A DNA stretch of 64,000 bases from Valencia hispanica (lineage: Eukaryota > Chordata > Actinopteri > Cyprinodontiformes > Valenciidae), in NCBI GenBank assembly GCA_963556495.2, contig OY747716.1, positions 15,775,040-15,839,039 of the forward strand, written 5' to 3'. Positions 50,713-61,871 of the stretch are shown here, piece by piece. The position numbers and the translations under genes are program-made. Position 1 is the stretch's first letter; every line of letters begins with the position of its first letter. The notes beneath the pieces are model-generated. The model was given only the letters and a program-made list of their open reading frames with translations. It made no database searches and had not been told where the DNA came from.

Positions 50713-51108
50713 GGGATGCATAAATATCTGCACTGACATCGGTATCGGACGATGTTAATCAATTTTTTATTGCATGGGTATCAGTCTGATAAGTGAAACT
50801 GGGCCGATATTAACAACCGATGTTTATTTCCATCTTGCTGCCGTTTGTGTTTCAGAAGGGGGAGGGGGTTGGCTATGTGGTATTTGTTTGGCCATGTGAC
50901 AGTGATAGTGATGCAGTGCGGGGTTGTGGTTTTTACCTGAAGCACAGAAGCATTATCAGCGGTATGGTCTGTTTTTTTTATGTTTAACGCTGTTGAATAG
51001 GTTAAAAAATATACATAATATTAATAATATCGATGAATAGTGGTTATTGGCCATAACAGCAATATTAATATTAGATATCGGCCAAACTTTTATATCGCTG
51101 CACCCCTA
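50713..51108. mobile_element. hAT-like MITE (TAGGGATGCA ends)
   Basis: The left end TAGGGATGCA is the inverse of TGCACCCCTA at about 51099-51108 (9 of 10). Just inside are GACATCGGTATCGG and its counterpart GATATCGGCCAAAC. There is no ORF. No clear 8-bp duplication is seen, so the flanks have diverged or the ends are trimmed by a base or two. Confidence 0.7.
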
Positions 51109-51210
51109 CTAATCGAATCCTGAAATGTGCTAAAGACTCTCACCTAGAATAGTTCCAGCTTTAGTTTTTTGGTTTGGAATAGGGGGCAGGATGGTGAAGA
51201 AATACACATA

Positions 51211-52723
51211 TACAGTACTGTGCAAAAGCTTTACGCAGGTATGGAAAAAGTGCTGTAAATGAAGAATCCTTTAAAAAATGGAAGTGTTAATCATTTACTT
51301 TCATCAATCAACAAAAAGCAGAGACGGAACAAAAGAAAACTAAATCAAATCAATATTTGGTGTTACCACCCTGTGCCTTCAAAACAGCATCAGTTCTTCT
51401 AGCTACACTTGCACACAGTATTTGAAGGAACTCGGCTGGTAGGTTGTTCCAAACATCTTGGAGAACTAACCACAGATCTTCTGTAAATGTGGGCTTCCTC
51501 ACATCCGTCTATCTCTTTATGTAATCTAGACACACTCGATGATGTTGAGATCAGGGCTCTGTGGGGGCAATAACATCACTTCCAGGACTTCTTGTTCGTC
51601 TTTACGCTAAAGATGGTTCTTAATGACTTGGGCTGTATGTTTGGGGTTGTTGTCCTGCTGCAGAATAAATTTGAGGCCAGTCATACGCCTCCCTGATGGT
51701 ATTGCATGAAAGATAAGTATCAGCCTGTATTTCTCAGCGTTGAGAACACCATTAATCCTGACCGAATCTCCATTTGCAGAAATGCAGCCCCAAACGTTCA
51801 AGGAACCTCCACCAAGCTTCACTGTTCCCTGCAGACACTCATTATTGTACCGCTCTCCCGCCCTTTGACAAACAAACTGACTTCTGCTACAGCCAAATAT
51901 TTCAAAGTATGTCTCATCAGTCCAGAGCACCTGTTGTCATTGTTCTGTACCCTAGTTCCTATGTTTTTGTGCATACTTAAGTCACTTGGCCTTGTCTCCC
52001 CATCGGAGGTATGGCATTTTGGCCTCAACTCTTCCATGAAGACCACTTCTGACCAGACGTCTCCGGACAGCAGATGGGTATACCTGGGTCCCACTGGTTT
52101 CTGCCAGTTCTGAGCTGATGGCACTGCTGGACATCTTCCAATTTCGAAGGGTAATAACCTTGATGTGTCTTTCATCAAGTTTCCTTGGCAGACCACTGCG
52201 TCTACAATCCTCAACGTTGCCCGTTTCTTTGTGCTTCTTCAAAAGATCTTGAACAGCACATCTTGAAACCCCAGTCTGCTTTGAAATCTTTGTCTGGGAG
52301 AGAACTTGCTGATACCTTGTGTCTTATTTATGTGCTCAATCTTGCCATGACATGAAACTATCTTCCACAACCCCACCTTGGTAGCAGTTTGGATGTTCCT
52401 CACCGAGTTTTAAGTCTCCTGTACAGCTGTTTCTGTTTCAGATAATGACTGTTTCAACCTACGTGTGACATTGATGATCATTAGCAACCATTTGGTATAA
52501 TTGGTTGATCATACATCTGACTATAATCCTACAAAATCCCAGACTTTGTGCAAGTGTACTGAGAAGAATGGAGCTGGACTGAGGGCAAAAGGTAGTAACA
52601 CCGATTCTTTTTTTGTTTGCTCACTTTGCATTTTGTAATTGATATAAATAATAATTATAATAATATAATGATTTATTTCTATTTCTGAAAGCATTCTTTG
52701 TTCACAGCATTTTTTCACACCTG
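51211..52723 (-). mobile_element. Tc1/mariner transposon with decayed transposase
   Basis: The left end starts TACAGTACTGTGCAAAAGC at a TA site, as in Tc1-like elements. Its inner repeat CAGGTATGGAAAAAGTGCTG (51237-51256) is inverted at about 52694-52722 (CAGCATTTTTTCACACCTG). The outermost right end is missing or replaced, so the right terminus is truncated. The transposase reads on the minus strand. The element sits inside another Tc1-like family element (50567-53335). Confidence 0.85.
51430..52320 (-). pseudogene. Tc1-like DDE transposase, broken
   Basis: Minus-strand readings in order: an N-terminal helix-turn-helix region (ISKQTGVSRCAVQ-like, then KKHKETGNVEDCRRSGLPRK), then RRRLVRSGLHGRVEAK. 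The catalytic core follows with LWTDETYFEIFGCSRSQF (first Asp), NVWGCISANG, and LQQDNNPKHTAQVIKNHL (second Asp). Decayed SPDLNIIECVW remains further down (third acid). Stops and frame changes separate the segments, for example after GDKAK near 51982. Length and order fit a Tc1 transposase of about 340 residues. Confidence 0.85.
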
Positions 52724-53794
52724 TCGATCCCTACCCTAAACACACTATGCCTACCAAACATGGTGGTGGTAGCATCATGCGGTGGCGCTGCTTTTCTTCA
52801 GCAGGGGCAGGAAAGCCTTTTAAATCTGATGGATACGGGGGCTAACCTGGGTAGAAAACCTGTTAGAAGCTGCAAATGACAAAGATTTCCTGTCCACAGG
52901 AAATCAACCCTAAACATAAAGCCAGAGCTACAGTGAAGTGGTTTAGATCAAATCATACACATGACATTTTTGGGCAAATCTTGAAAACCGATGCTCTCCA
53001 TCAAATCTTACTAAGTTTGAGTTATTTTGAAAAGAAATGGGTAAAAAAAAAATCTATTTCTTGATGTACAATCCTGTTGGAGATATAACCCAAAAATCAG
53101 CAGCTTTAATTTCAGCAAAAGCTGCTTCTACAAACTATTAAGTCAGGGTGCTGAATATAACCAGCACACCACACATTTCAGATTTCGATTTGCCAATCAA
53201 TTTGTATCATTTTCCTTTCCCTTTGTGTTGGTCTAGTTCACAATTTCCCCCAAAAATGATTGAAGTCTGTGGTTGTAACACGGCAAAGTGTGACAAAGTT
53301 CAAGGGGTGTAAATACTTTTGAAAGGAACTATATGACTAGGTTTTGTTTTGCACTTTCTAACGACCCGGAAGCAGAGAGTCCAAATTCTTGCTCGGTGTC
53401 ATTTCAGTTCTCCATCACTAATGCAAAAACTTTGGAAAAAAAATTCTCAGGACAGATCTGAGTAATTTTTGTGACTAGATTTACTTCCAAATAAAAAAAA
53501 AGATCATATTGTTAAATTTCAAGTCACCACAGCCTTTAACTACAAACATGACTAAACAAGTAATATACCAAGCCTCCTTGTAAATTACAGGCTGTCACAT
53601 GAGTGATGCCCTTTGTTTGTGCTTACTTTTTTCTGCAGATATCTTTGATTACAGCACCAACAGATGGTTTTTGCAAAGCATGTTTCGTCCAAACAAAACA
53701 GAAATGCATGTGATTAGCTCAAGCTCCCACTTAGATCTTCAGCAGTGGCGAAGTAGAGCTTTTCGTATTTGCGGCGCTTTTAATCGTTTTCTGG

Positions 53795-53920
53795 ATGGCT
53801 GGGCTAACTGAAACTCGTGACTTGCGGGAGCAGCGGGAGCAACGGGAGCAACGGGAGCAACGGGAGCGACGTTCTACGCTGAAAAGAAGTGAGCGTGAAA
53901 TGAGACGTGCGAGGCTGTGA
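53795..53920 (+). CDS. hypothetical 41-residue ORF with REQ minisatellite
   Basis: From ATG at 53795 to TGA at 53918-53920 the frame reads MAGLTETRDL, then four REQ repeats and RERRSTLKRSERE, ending MRRARL. Five 9-bp units (CGGGAGCAA type, 53825-53869) make the repeats. The product would be very charged and probably a helix. There are no known relatives in my memory, no splice context and no promoter evidence. It may be chance from a minisatellite. Confidence 0.2.
   Translation: MAGLTETRDLREQREQREQREQRERRSTLKRSEREMRRARL
53825..53869 (+). repeat. 9-bp minisatellite, five units
   Basis: Units CGGGAGCAG, three times CGGGAGCAA, and CGGGAGCGA, in tandem with no spacer. The 9-bp period keeps a reading frame. 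Confidence 0.95.
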
Positions 53921-53989
53921 TCCGTAGTTCAAAGAAGGAATGAAAGAGAAAAAAATAAAGTAAGATGAAAGTCGAGAATATACAGTGAA

Positions 53990-54232
53990 TGAATCTGTTT
54001 CTTCCCATCAACTCTGACCAGCTTCCCTGACCCTGCGGTTAAAAGGAATTCCCCACAGCATGATCCTGCCACTGCCATGTTTCACTGTGGGCATGGTGTG
54101 TTCAGCATGATGTTTTGCTTGCAGGCCAAAAAACGTCAGACGGTGACAATGCTCCGGCTGTAGGAATAACTCTGCTCTCTTCTAGTATTGCTTTGCCTCC
54201 GTTTGTTTATTTGAAAATGGACTTTAGACTTT
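53990..54232 (+). mobile_element. Tc1-like family middle fragment
   Basis: CCATCAACTCTGACCAGCTT, CAGCATGATCCTGCCACTGC and CATGTTTCACTGTGGGCATG match the middle of the family. Neither end is present. Confidence 0.65.
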
Positions 54233-54235
54233 TTT

Positions 54236-54417
54236 TTCAACCTTGCTTCTCAAGGCAATAATGCCCTGCATGTTTTAGATGTCTCCCTGCTACAGCACGC
54301 CTGATTTCAATTGATAGCTTGTTAGCGGGCTTTTGCTGATCTGTAATCAGCTGTAAGCAGGCGCGTTCAAGCATCTAAAACATGCAGGGCATTGTGCCTC
54401 GAGGACCAGGGTTGGGG
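54236..54417. mobile_element. palindromic MITE with 22-bp perfect inverted arms
   Basis: AATGCCCTGCATGTTTTAGA (from 54260, 22 bp in all) is repeated perfectly in inverse at 54372-54393. Outside this, CAACCTTGCTTCTCAAGGC and CCTCGAGGACCAGGGTTG extend the inverted repeat with mismatches. There is no ORF. The central part includes TGATTTCAATTGATAGC. Confidence 0.85.
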
Positions 54418-54458
54418 TCTCTCTCCAACACGTAAATCCCTAACCTCCACCTGATTTA

Positions 54459-54475
54459 CCCCCCCCCCCCCCCCC
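54459..54475 (+). repeat. poly(C) run of 17
   Basis: Uninterrupted Cs about 40 bp after the palindromic MITE. A poly(G) run of 14 lies 260 bp further at 54735-54748, and the two could pair as an inverted pair. Confidence 0.9.
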
Positions 54476-54734
54476 TTCATGGCGCAGTTCCACTCTGTTA
54501 TGTAAGGGCAGAGTGGAAGTGAGCTGATGAGGACTGACAGCTCTTTAAAGGCACTTCCCCACATTCTAACCGCTGAGCTTTTCTGCACAGCATCACCAGG
54601 AGAGAGAGGTCCATGACAGGTCTTCACCTGAGGATTTCAGGATTAAAAACTGAACTTTTGACTCTGTCTGCAGTATAAAAAAAAAAAGAAGAAGAAAAAA
54701 AACAGTGGAGGGTTTCTTTGACTCCATTTGTTTA

Positions 54735-54748
54735 GGGGGGGGGGGGGG
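54735..54748 (+). repeat. poly(G) run of 14
   Basis: Uninterrupted Gs between TTTA and TAAATC. Complementary to the poly(C) run at 54459-54475. Confidence 0.9.
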
Positions 54749-55458
54749 TAAATCTGAGCCAGCTATGCAACAAAACAGAAAACCAAGGCATCTTTAAATA
54801 GATGTGGAAAAGAGTGTCATTCATTTATTTAAAGGAAAAGTTACCCATTTGTTCTAGTTGTTGTCCCGTTCGTAACTATGTTCAGCCAATTCGCCCGCTA
54901 GCTTCACACTTAAGAGATTGCCATCTTCTCTAAAGGAAACAAACAAGCACTCTTCCTGCAGAGAAAAGCTTTTTGTTCCAATTGCTTCACTCGTCTGGCT
55001 TAACTCCAAGTGACTCCTAACTTGTGTGTAATGTCACTTTAAAAACACAGACAAACTCTTTGGGTGCTGTTGCAACAGCCCTGTAGCTCGGAGGGTGGCT
55101 CAGAACAATAACACAGTATTCCAAACCGAAAGATGAGGAAATGTGTTGATTCGAACCTTGCATTGTCTTGCAAAAGCTTGCATGCTTCTTAAACCTTGGG
55201 ATTTTCAGTGACGGATCAGCACAAGGTAGTGCACACTTCTGAGTTTGAAGACAGACATTCTGAAAAGTGTGTTGTGCATTTTAATCTGATACCCTTTCAT
55301 AAAATCCAGTACAACCAAGTGGTTTCAGAAGTCGACCATTTACATATGAAACAAGCAATTAGGTTCTCTAGTCAAATGAGACAAAAGTGGAACTTTTTGT
55401 CCTACTTGCAAAATCGGTGTATGTGGTATAAAACTAGCACTGCAAATCACAGTGAACT

Positions 55459-55760
55459 AGGACCGCACAATATATGGGAAAATATCGTCATCACAATATC
55501 CGCATGTGTAAAGGACTGTTAAGGGACAATAATTGTTGTTGGCTAATATATTCCAAGTGTTATGAACTTGCAGTTTGGACAGGGTCTTACAGCAGCAGAT
55601 GCTCACACCGGACACTAATGACGTTGGCCAAAATCTTAAAGGTCACAAAGTGATAGAAGAACAGATGAGAAAGAGAGGAAAAAAGAAAAGGGACGTAAAT
55701 GGCAACTGATATTGTCATTGCAATATTTACCAATATTGTCTCCAGCGCAAGATTTTCTAA
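55459..55760. repeat. hAT-type MITE remnant (ACAATATATGG type)
   Basis: AGGACCGCACAATATATGGG and AATATCGTCATCACAATATC at the left, and ACTGATATTGTCATTGCAAT and TATTTACCAATATTGTC at the right, are the AGGGCTGCACGATAT words of a common fish MITE. Similar starts lie at 31366 (TAGGGCTGGGTGATATGG), 6688 and near 36950. Confidence 0.5.
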
Positions 55761-55767
55761 TATCTAA

Positions 55768-55850
55768 TATCAGCCAACTCTTGGAGCGCCTCGCAAAAAG
55801 ACTTGAGGAGCAGGGCTTCAATCGGGATAAAAAACAAGTTATGTCCAAAC
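55768..55850 (+). pseudogene. Myb/SANT-like domain remnant (PIF/Harbinger-type)
   Basis: The reading ISQLLERLAKRLEEQGFNRD then KKQVMSKL has the helix pattern of the Myb/SANT-like DNA-binding protein that accompanies PIF/Harbinger transposons (E-I-x-x-R-L...GFNR...Q-V...K-L). It is followed by a frame without the expected KAL-x-KK-F continuation. The neighbouring DNA to about 56340 has MITE-like GC-rich words (TGTTCCGGAAGCGTGGCGC; TTTCGCACAGCTCTCGTG). This is a family resemblance over 27 residues only. Confidence 0.4.
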
Positions 55851-56344
55851 TATTTTGTCTGTTTATCACGGACTCTTCCGTCTCACGGTTTATATGCAAC
55901 CCTGCACGTCGACAACCCGGACACCACCCCCACACTCCCCTATATCCCGCCATCGCGTGATCTTTTGTGAAAAACACCCGGATTGCGTCACATTGCCGCC
56001 ACAGGCTGACCACTTAAAAATGACCAGAAGGCTCACTGATGGCGCCATTGTCTTTTGAAACAGGCTTTATTTTGGAATTTGCCGGATGCTTTACACACCC
56101 ACTCCCATGTCTGATTTCCTGTCTAAACTGCCGAGATTGACGTGTTCCGGAAGCGTGGCGCATAAAATAATAGACCCGACGCCTTGTAAATTTAGAAGAA
56201 GGCCATGACAGAACGTTTCTGGGACATGTCTGATTTGCGCTCGTGGAAATGAGCCCATTGACTATAATGGCAGTGATCGGCGGTGTATTGTGCTTCGCAG
56301 GCGTTTCGCACAGCTCTCGTGTTCGGTGGAAAGCAGGCTTTAGG

Positions 56345-56498
56345 TTGGTTGAGCACGTGTGCATGCATTGTGTGTCTCTGTGTGGCCCTGTGATGGACTG
56401 ACGGCCCGTTCAGGGTGCTCTCCGCCTCTCTTGCCCAATGATTGTTGGAGAAAGGCACCAGCCAACCTCCAGTGGATATAGAAAATGGATGAATGGAA
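56345..56498 (+). mobile_element. SINE tail fragment, diverged
   Basis: Carries the diverged tail of the same SINE family: GTGATGGACTGACGGCCCG, CTCCGCCTCTCTTGCCC, GAGAAAGGCACCAGCC and a TATAGAAAATGGATGAATGG ending. The head is absent. Confidence 0.7.
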
Positions 56499-57469
56499 GT
56501 TCCAGAGGCCTTGTAAGCAGTCACTGTAATCTATGAGATTCTTATTGAATGATGTCATATGCATCTTTTATGGTCTATAATAGATTCCTGGCTTAAAGGA
56601 TGAAGCTCGCCTTAAGAGATTTCTGGCCCAGATGACACATGTTCTTCATCTGCAGTAAATATTACTGGTGAAATGAAATACTAACATGGAAATATGCAAC
56701 TTATGGTCTTGACTTTTAATTTTTTTTTTCTGCATGAGAACTCTCCATCTCTTTATTCTAACAAACTGGCTACGTTGTGACATGTCACCAGGTCTGTGTT
56801 TGGGGAATTTAGGGGAGTAAAAAAAAAAGAAAAAAAAAAAAAAAAAAAAAAGGCCAATTATGTGCTTTAAGGCCTCAGCGAAAGCCCATCCTGAAATGAA
56901 GCTCTTCAAAGACTTAGAACCACAGTGTTGAACCACAAACTATGAATGGGGTTATTTACTGCATACCATCTGTAAGGGGAATCTAGCTGCAAGTTGAGAT
57001 CGGACATCCAATCACACCCTCTCACTGCTTCTGCTTCTTCGGTGAGAAAAAGTGGTGAAAATGAATGCTCTGGGAGCAGAAAGCGGGACGAGAGACAGTG
57101 TGTGGCTCTAATCTTTCTTGATTGCGCAGCTTGTGCAACAGATTGGAACTGAATTTAATGGGGCTTGACGGGGAGACTGATGTCTACTTTCTGCTCCCAC
57201 TGAGACTGCGACAAAAGCATCAAGGGGTCCCAGGGGAAGCTCAGGTACATCAGCACGGGGTGTACAATGGCTGAGCTCAGCTGCTGCAATGGCACTGCCT
57301 CATATAATCAAATACAAAGTGGACAGTAAGCCTGCTATGAATGATATTTATTATTGGCAACCAAGAACAAGGGCAAACTCAGCACAGCATGGGTTACACG
57401 CTACGTGGAGGAAAAATATTCAAGTGCTAGATTGAAGCATTAATCTATGACTGAAGGCACAGTGCCTTG

Positions 57470-58010
57470 CAGAAGTACTCATACTCCTTGAAGCTAATCA
57501 CATGTTACTGACCCTGCAAGGTCAACTTCCACCCCAGTGTTTAGGTCCTTTGCAGCCTTCAACAGGTTTCCTCCAAGGACCGCCCTGCATTTAGGTCCGT
57601 CCATCTTCCAGAGCGTGATGCTGCAACTTCCATGCTTCAACCATAAAAATGGTGCGTTCAGCCCTATGTGCAGTATTCGCTTCCCACCCAGTCTGTGGTT
57701 TTGCAAGCAAGACCTCAATAGTGGTCTCACCTCTCCAGAGCATCATTCTTGCACGTGTCTCCAGTGTTCCTTTCGTGCCTTGCATTGCATTTATCGGTGT
57801 CAGTGCAAAGGAGGCTGAATGCAGATGGAGGTCAGATCTTTATTCATAGGGACATTTGAAGACCAGATTTCACTGTCCTTCAACGTTACTGTTATGCAAT
57901 AAAATAGTATCCCCAATAAAACGCATTAAAGTTTGTGGTCGGAAAGTGATCAAATGCAAAACAAAACAAAAACAACGAAAAGTCCAACGGGTGTGCATAC
58001 TTCTGGACTC
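57470..58010 (+). mobile_element. Tc1-like family copy with both ends
   Basis: Left end CAGTGCCTTGCAGAAGTACT (57470-57489). Right part has AACGCATTAAAGTTTGTGGT and ends near GGGTGTGCATACTTCTGGAC. The centre has GAGCGTGATGCTGCAACTTC. It is shorter than a full element and codes for nothing. Confidence 0.75.
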
Positions 58011-58439
58011 AAACGGAGCACACATCAGATATCTGATCCAGAAAATGCGTGCTGCTATTGAATTTAACGTCTCTTTGCAGTCTGTCACCTCATTCAGAAG
58101 CATCTCCTCAGAGAGGGATTTGAAATCGGAGACCCTACACTCAGGGCAGGCCCTTTTCCCCCCCACTTTCTCCAAGGTCTCAGCTTAGTGTGTCAAAGCA
58201 AATCGCCTGGAAGTTTTAAATGAACGACTATGCGATAACATACTTAATTTATGTTGGCGAACCCCTTAGCAGTGCAGTCATGTCATAAGATGTCAGAGCA
58301 GACTGCATGGAAATTAAACTGTTGCACTCTGATAGACGTTAACCGCTGTGAACCCATAAAACTAGCCGTGATTATTACATCTTTTGTGTAGTCTAAAGGC
58401 CTTGTCTTGCACAACCACACTGGTTCTTTCAAAAACAGA

Positions 58440-58715
58440 CAGCAGCACGGATCAATGGGTGAGCCGTCTGCATTCTGCTGAGGTGAGGGAAACCATGAAG
58501 CGCCGGTAAGAAGAGGAGGGAGACGTCTGTGTGGTTACCGGCGGAAGAGGAAATGCCTCCTCAGGATGACCAATAAAGCCGATCAAGTTTATCGCCGCTT
58601 CCACAATGGGATGTAAAGCTGGAGGGCTTATTCAGGAGACCGCCGACAGTCCCGGGCGTAAGCGCGACACTGGACCCCGGGGAAACACTCCGTTGACGTC
58701 CCTTGGTTAAACATA
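58440..58715. other. CpG-rich unassigned stretch in intron 1
   Basis: This segment has many CpG (GAAGCGCCGGTAAGAAG, TACCGGCGGAAGAGG, CCCGGGCGTAAGCGCGACAC) in otherwise AT-rich intron, about 2.4 kb from pard3 exon 1. I see no known repeat and no convincing coding exon. It could be an unmethylated regulatory element, an alternative first exon of pard3 or a GC-rich MITE. Confidence 0.35.
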
Positions 58716-60650
58716 CAGTACGGTTAAGGCCGAAATTATTCATATCAATTCATATCAACTAGTATTGGGAGAGGCAATATAATCTGTATAAGGTAGAAAT
58801 GATATAAATTTAGCCAACGGTACAGATTTTGACTAGACGGCCTACCGCGATTGTGCATTTTGATGATGTCATCAAGTGTGCCGACGTACTTTGTGCCAGG
58901 TATGAAAGGAGGATGAATACTAATTTCCAGTGTTCACATTTACTCTAGATATTGAAAGTTTTAAAAAAACGTGTTGCTTTCTGTTTAATGGAAAAGAACC
59001 CTGTTGAACTTGGAATATGTGCAGCTTTATTTTTGCGTGATATTAAAGTTATAAATTATCAGGAAAGCGGAAATAAGTGTTGTTTCTCTTTTTACATTTT
59101 GCACTTCAGTTTAAACTTTGTGTTTTCATCAAATTGAGCTTTTATTTTATTTAAAATATCTTCATCTTTACTTATGTTGTGAGAATTGTTTTTCATGCAT
59201 TTTGCCCTATGAATGTTCTTTAAATGGCATTCGATACTTTCTTTATGTTGTTCTGCTGCAATGTATCTGGAATGTGAGAATGTTCAAAAATGTTCACTTT
59301 GACATACATAAAAAAGGAGAAGAGAATATATCACAATAAATGTTGTTACCGCACATGCTTTAGATTATCATGCAATATAGATTTGAGGCCATAATCAACC
59401 AACCCTACCACTGAGATTTAGATTTGAAATTGTATTAAAACTATTTGTTTCCAACAGGAAATGAGAAAGGTATCACTCAAAAGACAATACAAGAATATTT
59501 TAAAAGAAAATTGAAACAAATGTATTTATCTCTTTTATTATTATTATTATTTTTATCCTTCACTATAATAGAACATGTTAATTGCTAATGTCTTGTAGGT
59601 TGGAGGCCTTTGAACCATCAGCCTAATCTTTGGCTCCATCGGCAGATCAGATTTAAATCCGGACTCCAACACGTTAATATTATTTCCAGCCAGATGAAAC
59701 ATGTTGGAAAACTTTAAACCTCAATCTGTCTCCATTGTTTTGTGTTCACAGATACTGATGACATTCAGTCAGGGGTCCTTAAGAAAGTGCCTCCCCCTCA
59801 CACAATGACAACCTGGGCAAAGAGCCATCTCACCTATGGCAAATGATAATAATAATGATAATAATAATAATAATATAAAACACTGAGAATATCTATATTT
59901 AGATCATTGGAGTGTGGCCCACCTGTTGCATTCCACAGCCACTAACCTGGCTGAAATAATCCTACAACGTTCTTCGTCACACCTACGGAAAAAAGTCAAA
60001 TCGTTGCTTGGCAACGACTTTAAAAAGAAATGGAATTAGACCAATTTGTACAGTTTTGCTTTACAACTCAAACGTTTTGCCACAAAACTGTTATTTCGAG
60101 CCAAAGTAATCATGCCGGAAGAATCCCAAACATGGAAAATTGAGAGTTAGCCCCAGAGTTAGACCTTCTACTGATTCCAGTGATAATAGAACCAATTGGC
60201 AAAGTGGGCAAAGTGCTGTCACTAACCAAGGCAACAGTATCAAACTGGACTTGTTTCATTTGCCTTGTACTGAGGTTGCAGCCACAAGAAAAAAAACAGC
60301 AGAGCTACCAACCAACCAACCAACCACTGCTCTTCCTCAGAAGAACGTTATACCTGATCAGATTCAACTTGCTTTCCCCAGCAAGTCAACCCAGGGCCCA
60401 AAGATGGGGGGTCCTGTCAGAGTGGATTTGAGGCAGCGTGCGGATCCATGGGGATGGTCCTGGTCAGACTGTGGAGAAAGAACTTATTGCCCAACTATTT
60501 TTTTCACCTGATCTCCCTGAGCAACCCTCCCAGCCACACAGCGCGGGTCTTTTTTTGTGTGTAGTTTTGTTTTTCCCCCAACCACTTTGACTTTGAAGTC
60601 CTGCTTCAGTTGCTTCAACTTTGTACTTTTACTTAAGATTTATTTAGCTG
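58716..60650. other. intron sequence near exon 1, nothing assigned
   Basis: Includes (ATT)n near 59536 and (AAT)n near 59846. A 123-codon plus-strand frame (60140-60511) has a P/T/Q-rich middle and no recognised domain, and overlaps another frame. Confidence 0.45.
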
Positions 60651-60719
60651 TCATCCCCCGATTCTGTCAAAAGGTGTGTGTCCCCCTTTAAAAGGTAGGT
60701 GTGTGTTTGAGGCGGTGGA

Positions 60720-60763
60720 GGGGGGTGAGGGCTGGGGGGCATCCACTAGGGGGCCCCTGGGGG
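60720..60763 (+). other. G-quadruplex-prone tract near pard3 exon 1
   Basis: On the plus strand runs of 6, 3, 6, 5 and 5 Gs lie within 44 bp with loops of 3, 2, 9 and 5 bases. That is enough for an intramolecular quadruplex. It lies about 190 bp inside intron 1 on the template strand side of pard3 transcription. Folding is inferred from the pattern only. Confidence 0.6.
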
Positions 60764-60873
60764 TCTCCACACGTTCTCCCGTGGCAAAATAAAAAAAAAA
60801 AAAAAAGCGCCATGTTGAGGCTCCCCGGTGTGGATCCAGCGCGCAGCTTCATGAACTCCCAAAGCAGGCGTTA

Positions 60874-61520
<647 letters not shown>

Positions 61521-61871
61521 CGCTCGGTGGGAAGGCAGAAATCTCACCTTTACACTTGTTTAGTTTGACTTCAGTTTTTTTTTTTTATTAAAAGTGTTAA
61601 ATGCAGAGTCTCTGGGGGGGGGGACCTGCACAATCCACGTTGGGGTCATATTTCTAGCGACTGTGTGTTGCAGTGCAACGGGGTTGAATCCTCTTTTATT
61701 CCAAACTGTTGCTCTGTTTAGTGTACAAACATATTTATTGTCATCCATTGGGCTAAAACCAAACGGAGAGAGTGTGTGTGTGTGTGTGTGTGTTGGGTGG
61801 TTGGGGAAACTTCTAAATACAGGAAGAATTAGCCTACACCTTTATCACCTGACTAGGGTTGGCCTATCATG

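Larger units (their letters stand above)
50567..53335 (+). mobile_element. Tc1-like non-autonomous element, split by two later insertions
   Basis: The left end has CAGTGCCTTGCAAACGTG. The right half has CATGGTGGTGGTAGCATCAT (about 52757), CTAAACATAAAGCCAGAGCT and a right end of GTGTAAATACTTTTGAAAGG. These words belong to a teleost Tc1-like family with at least seven further remnants in this window. Between the halves lie a hAT-like MITE (50713-51108) and a transposase-bearing Tc1 element (51211-52723). That the two halves were one element is inferred from order and orientation. Confidence 0.6.

Noticed and set aside
60140..60511. 123-codon open frame on the plus strand near pard3 exon 1
   Set aside because: A second frame overlaps it, it has no domain, and there is a low-complexity ACCAACCAACC stretch inside. 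Not called.
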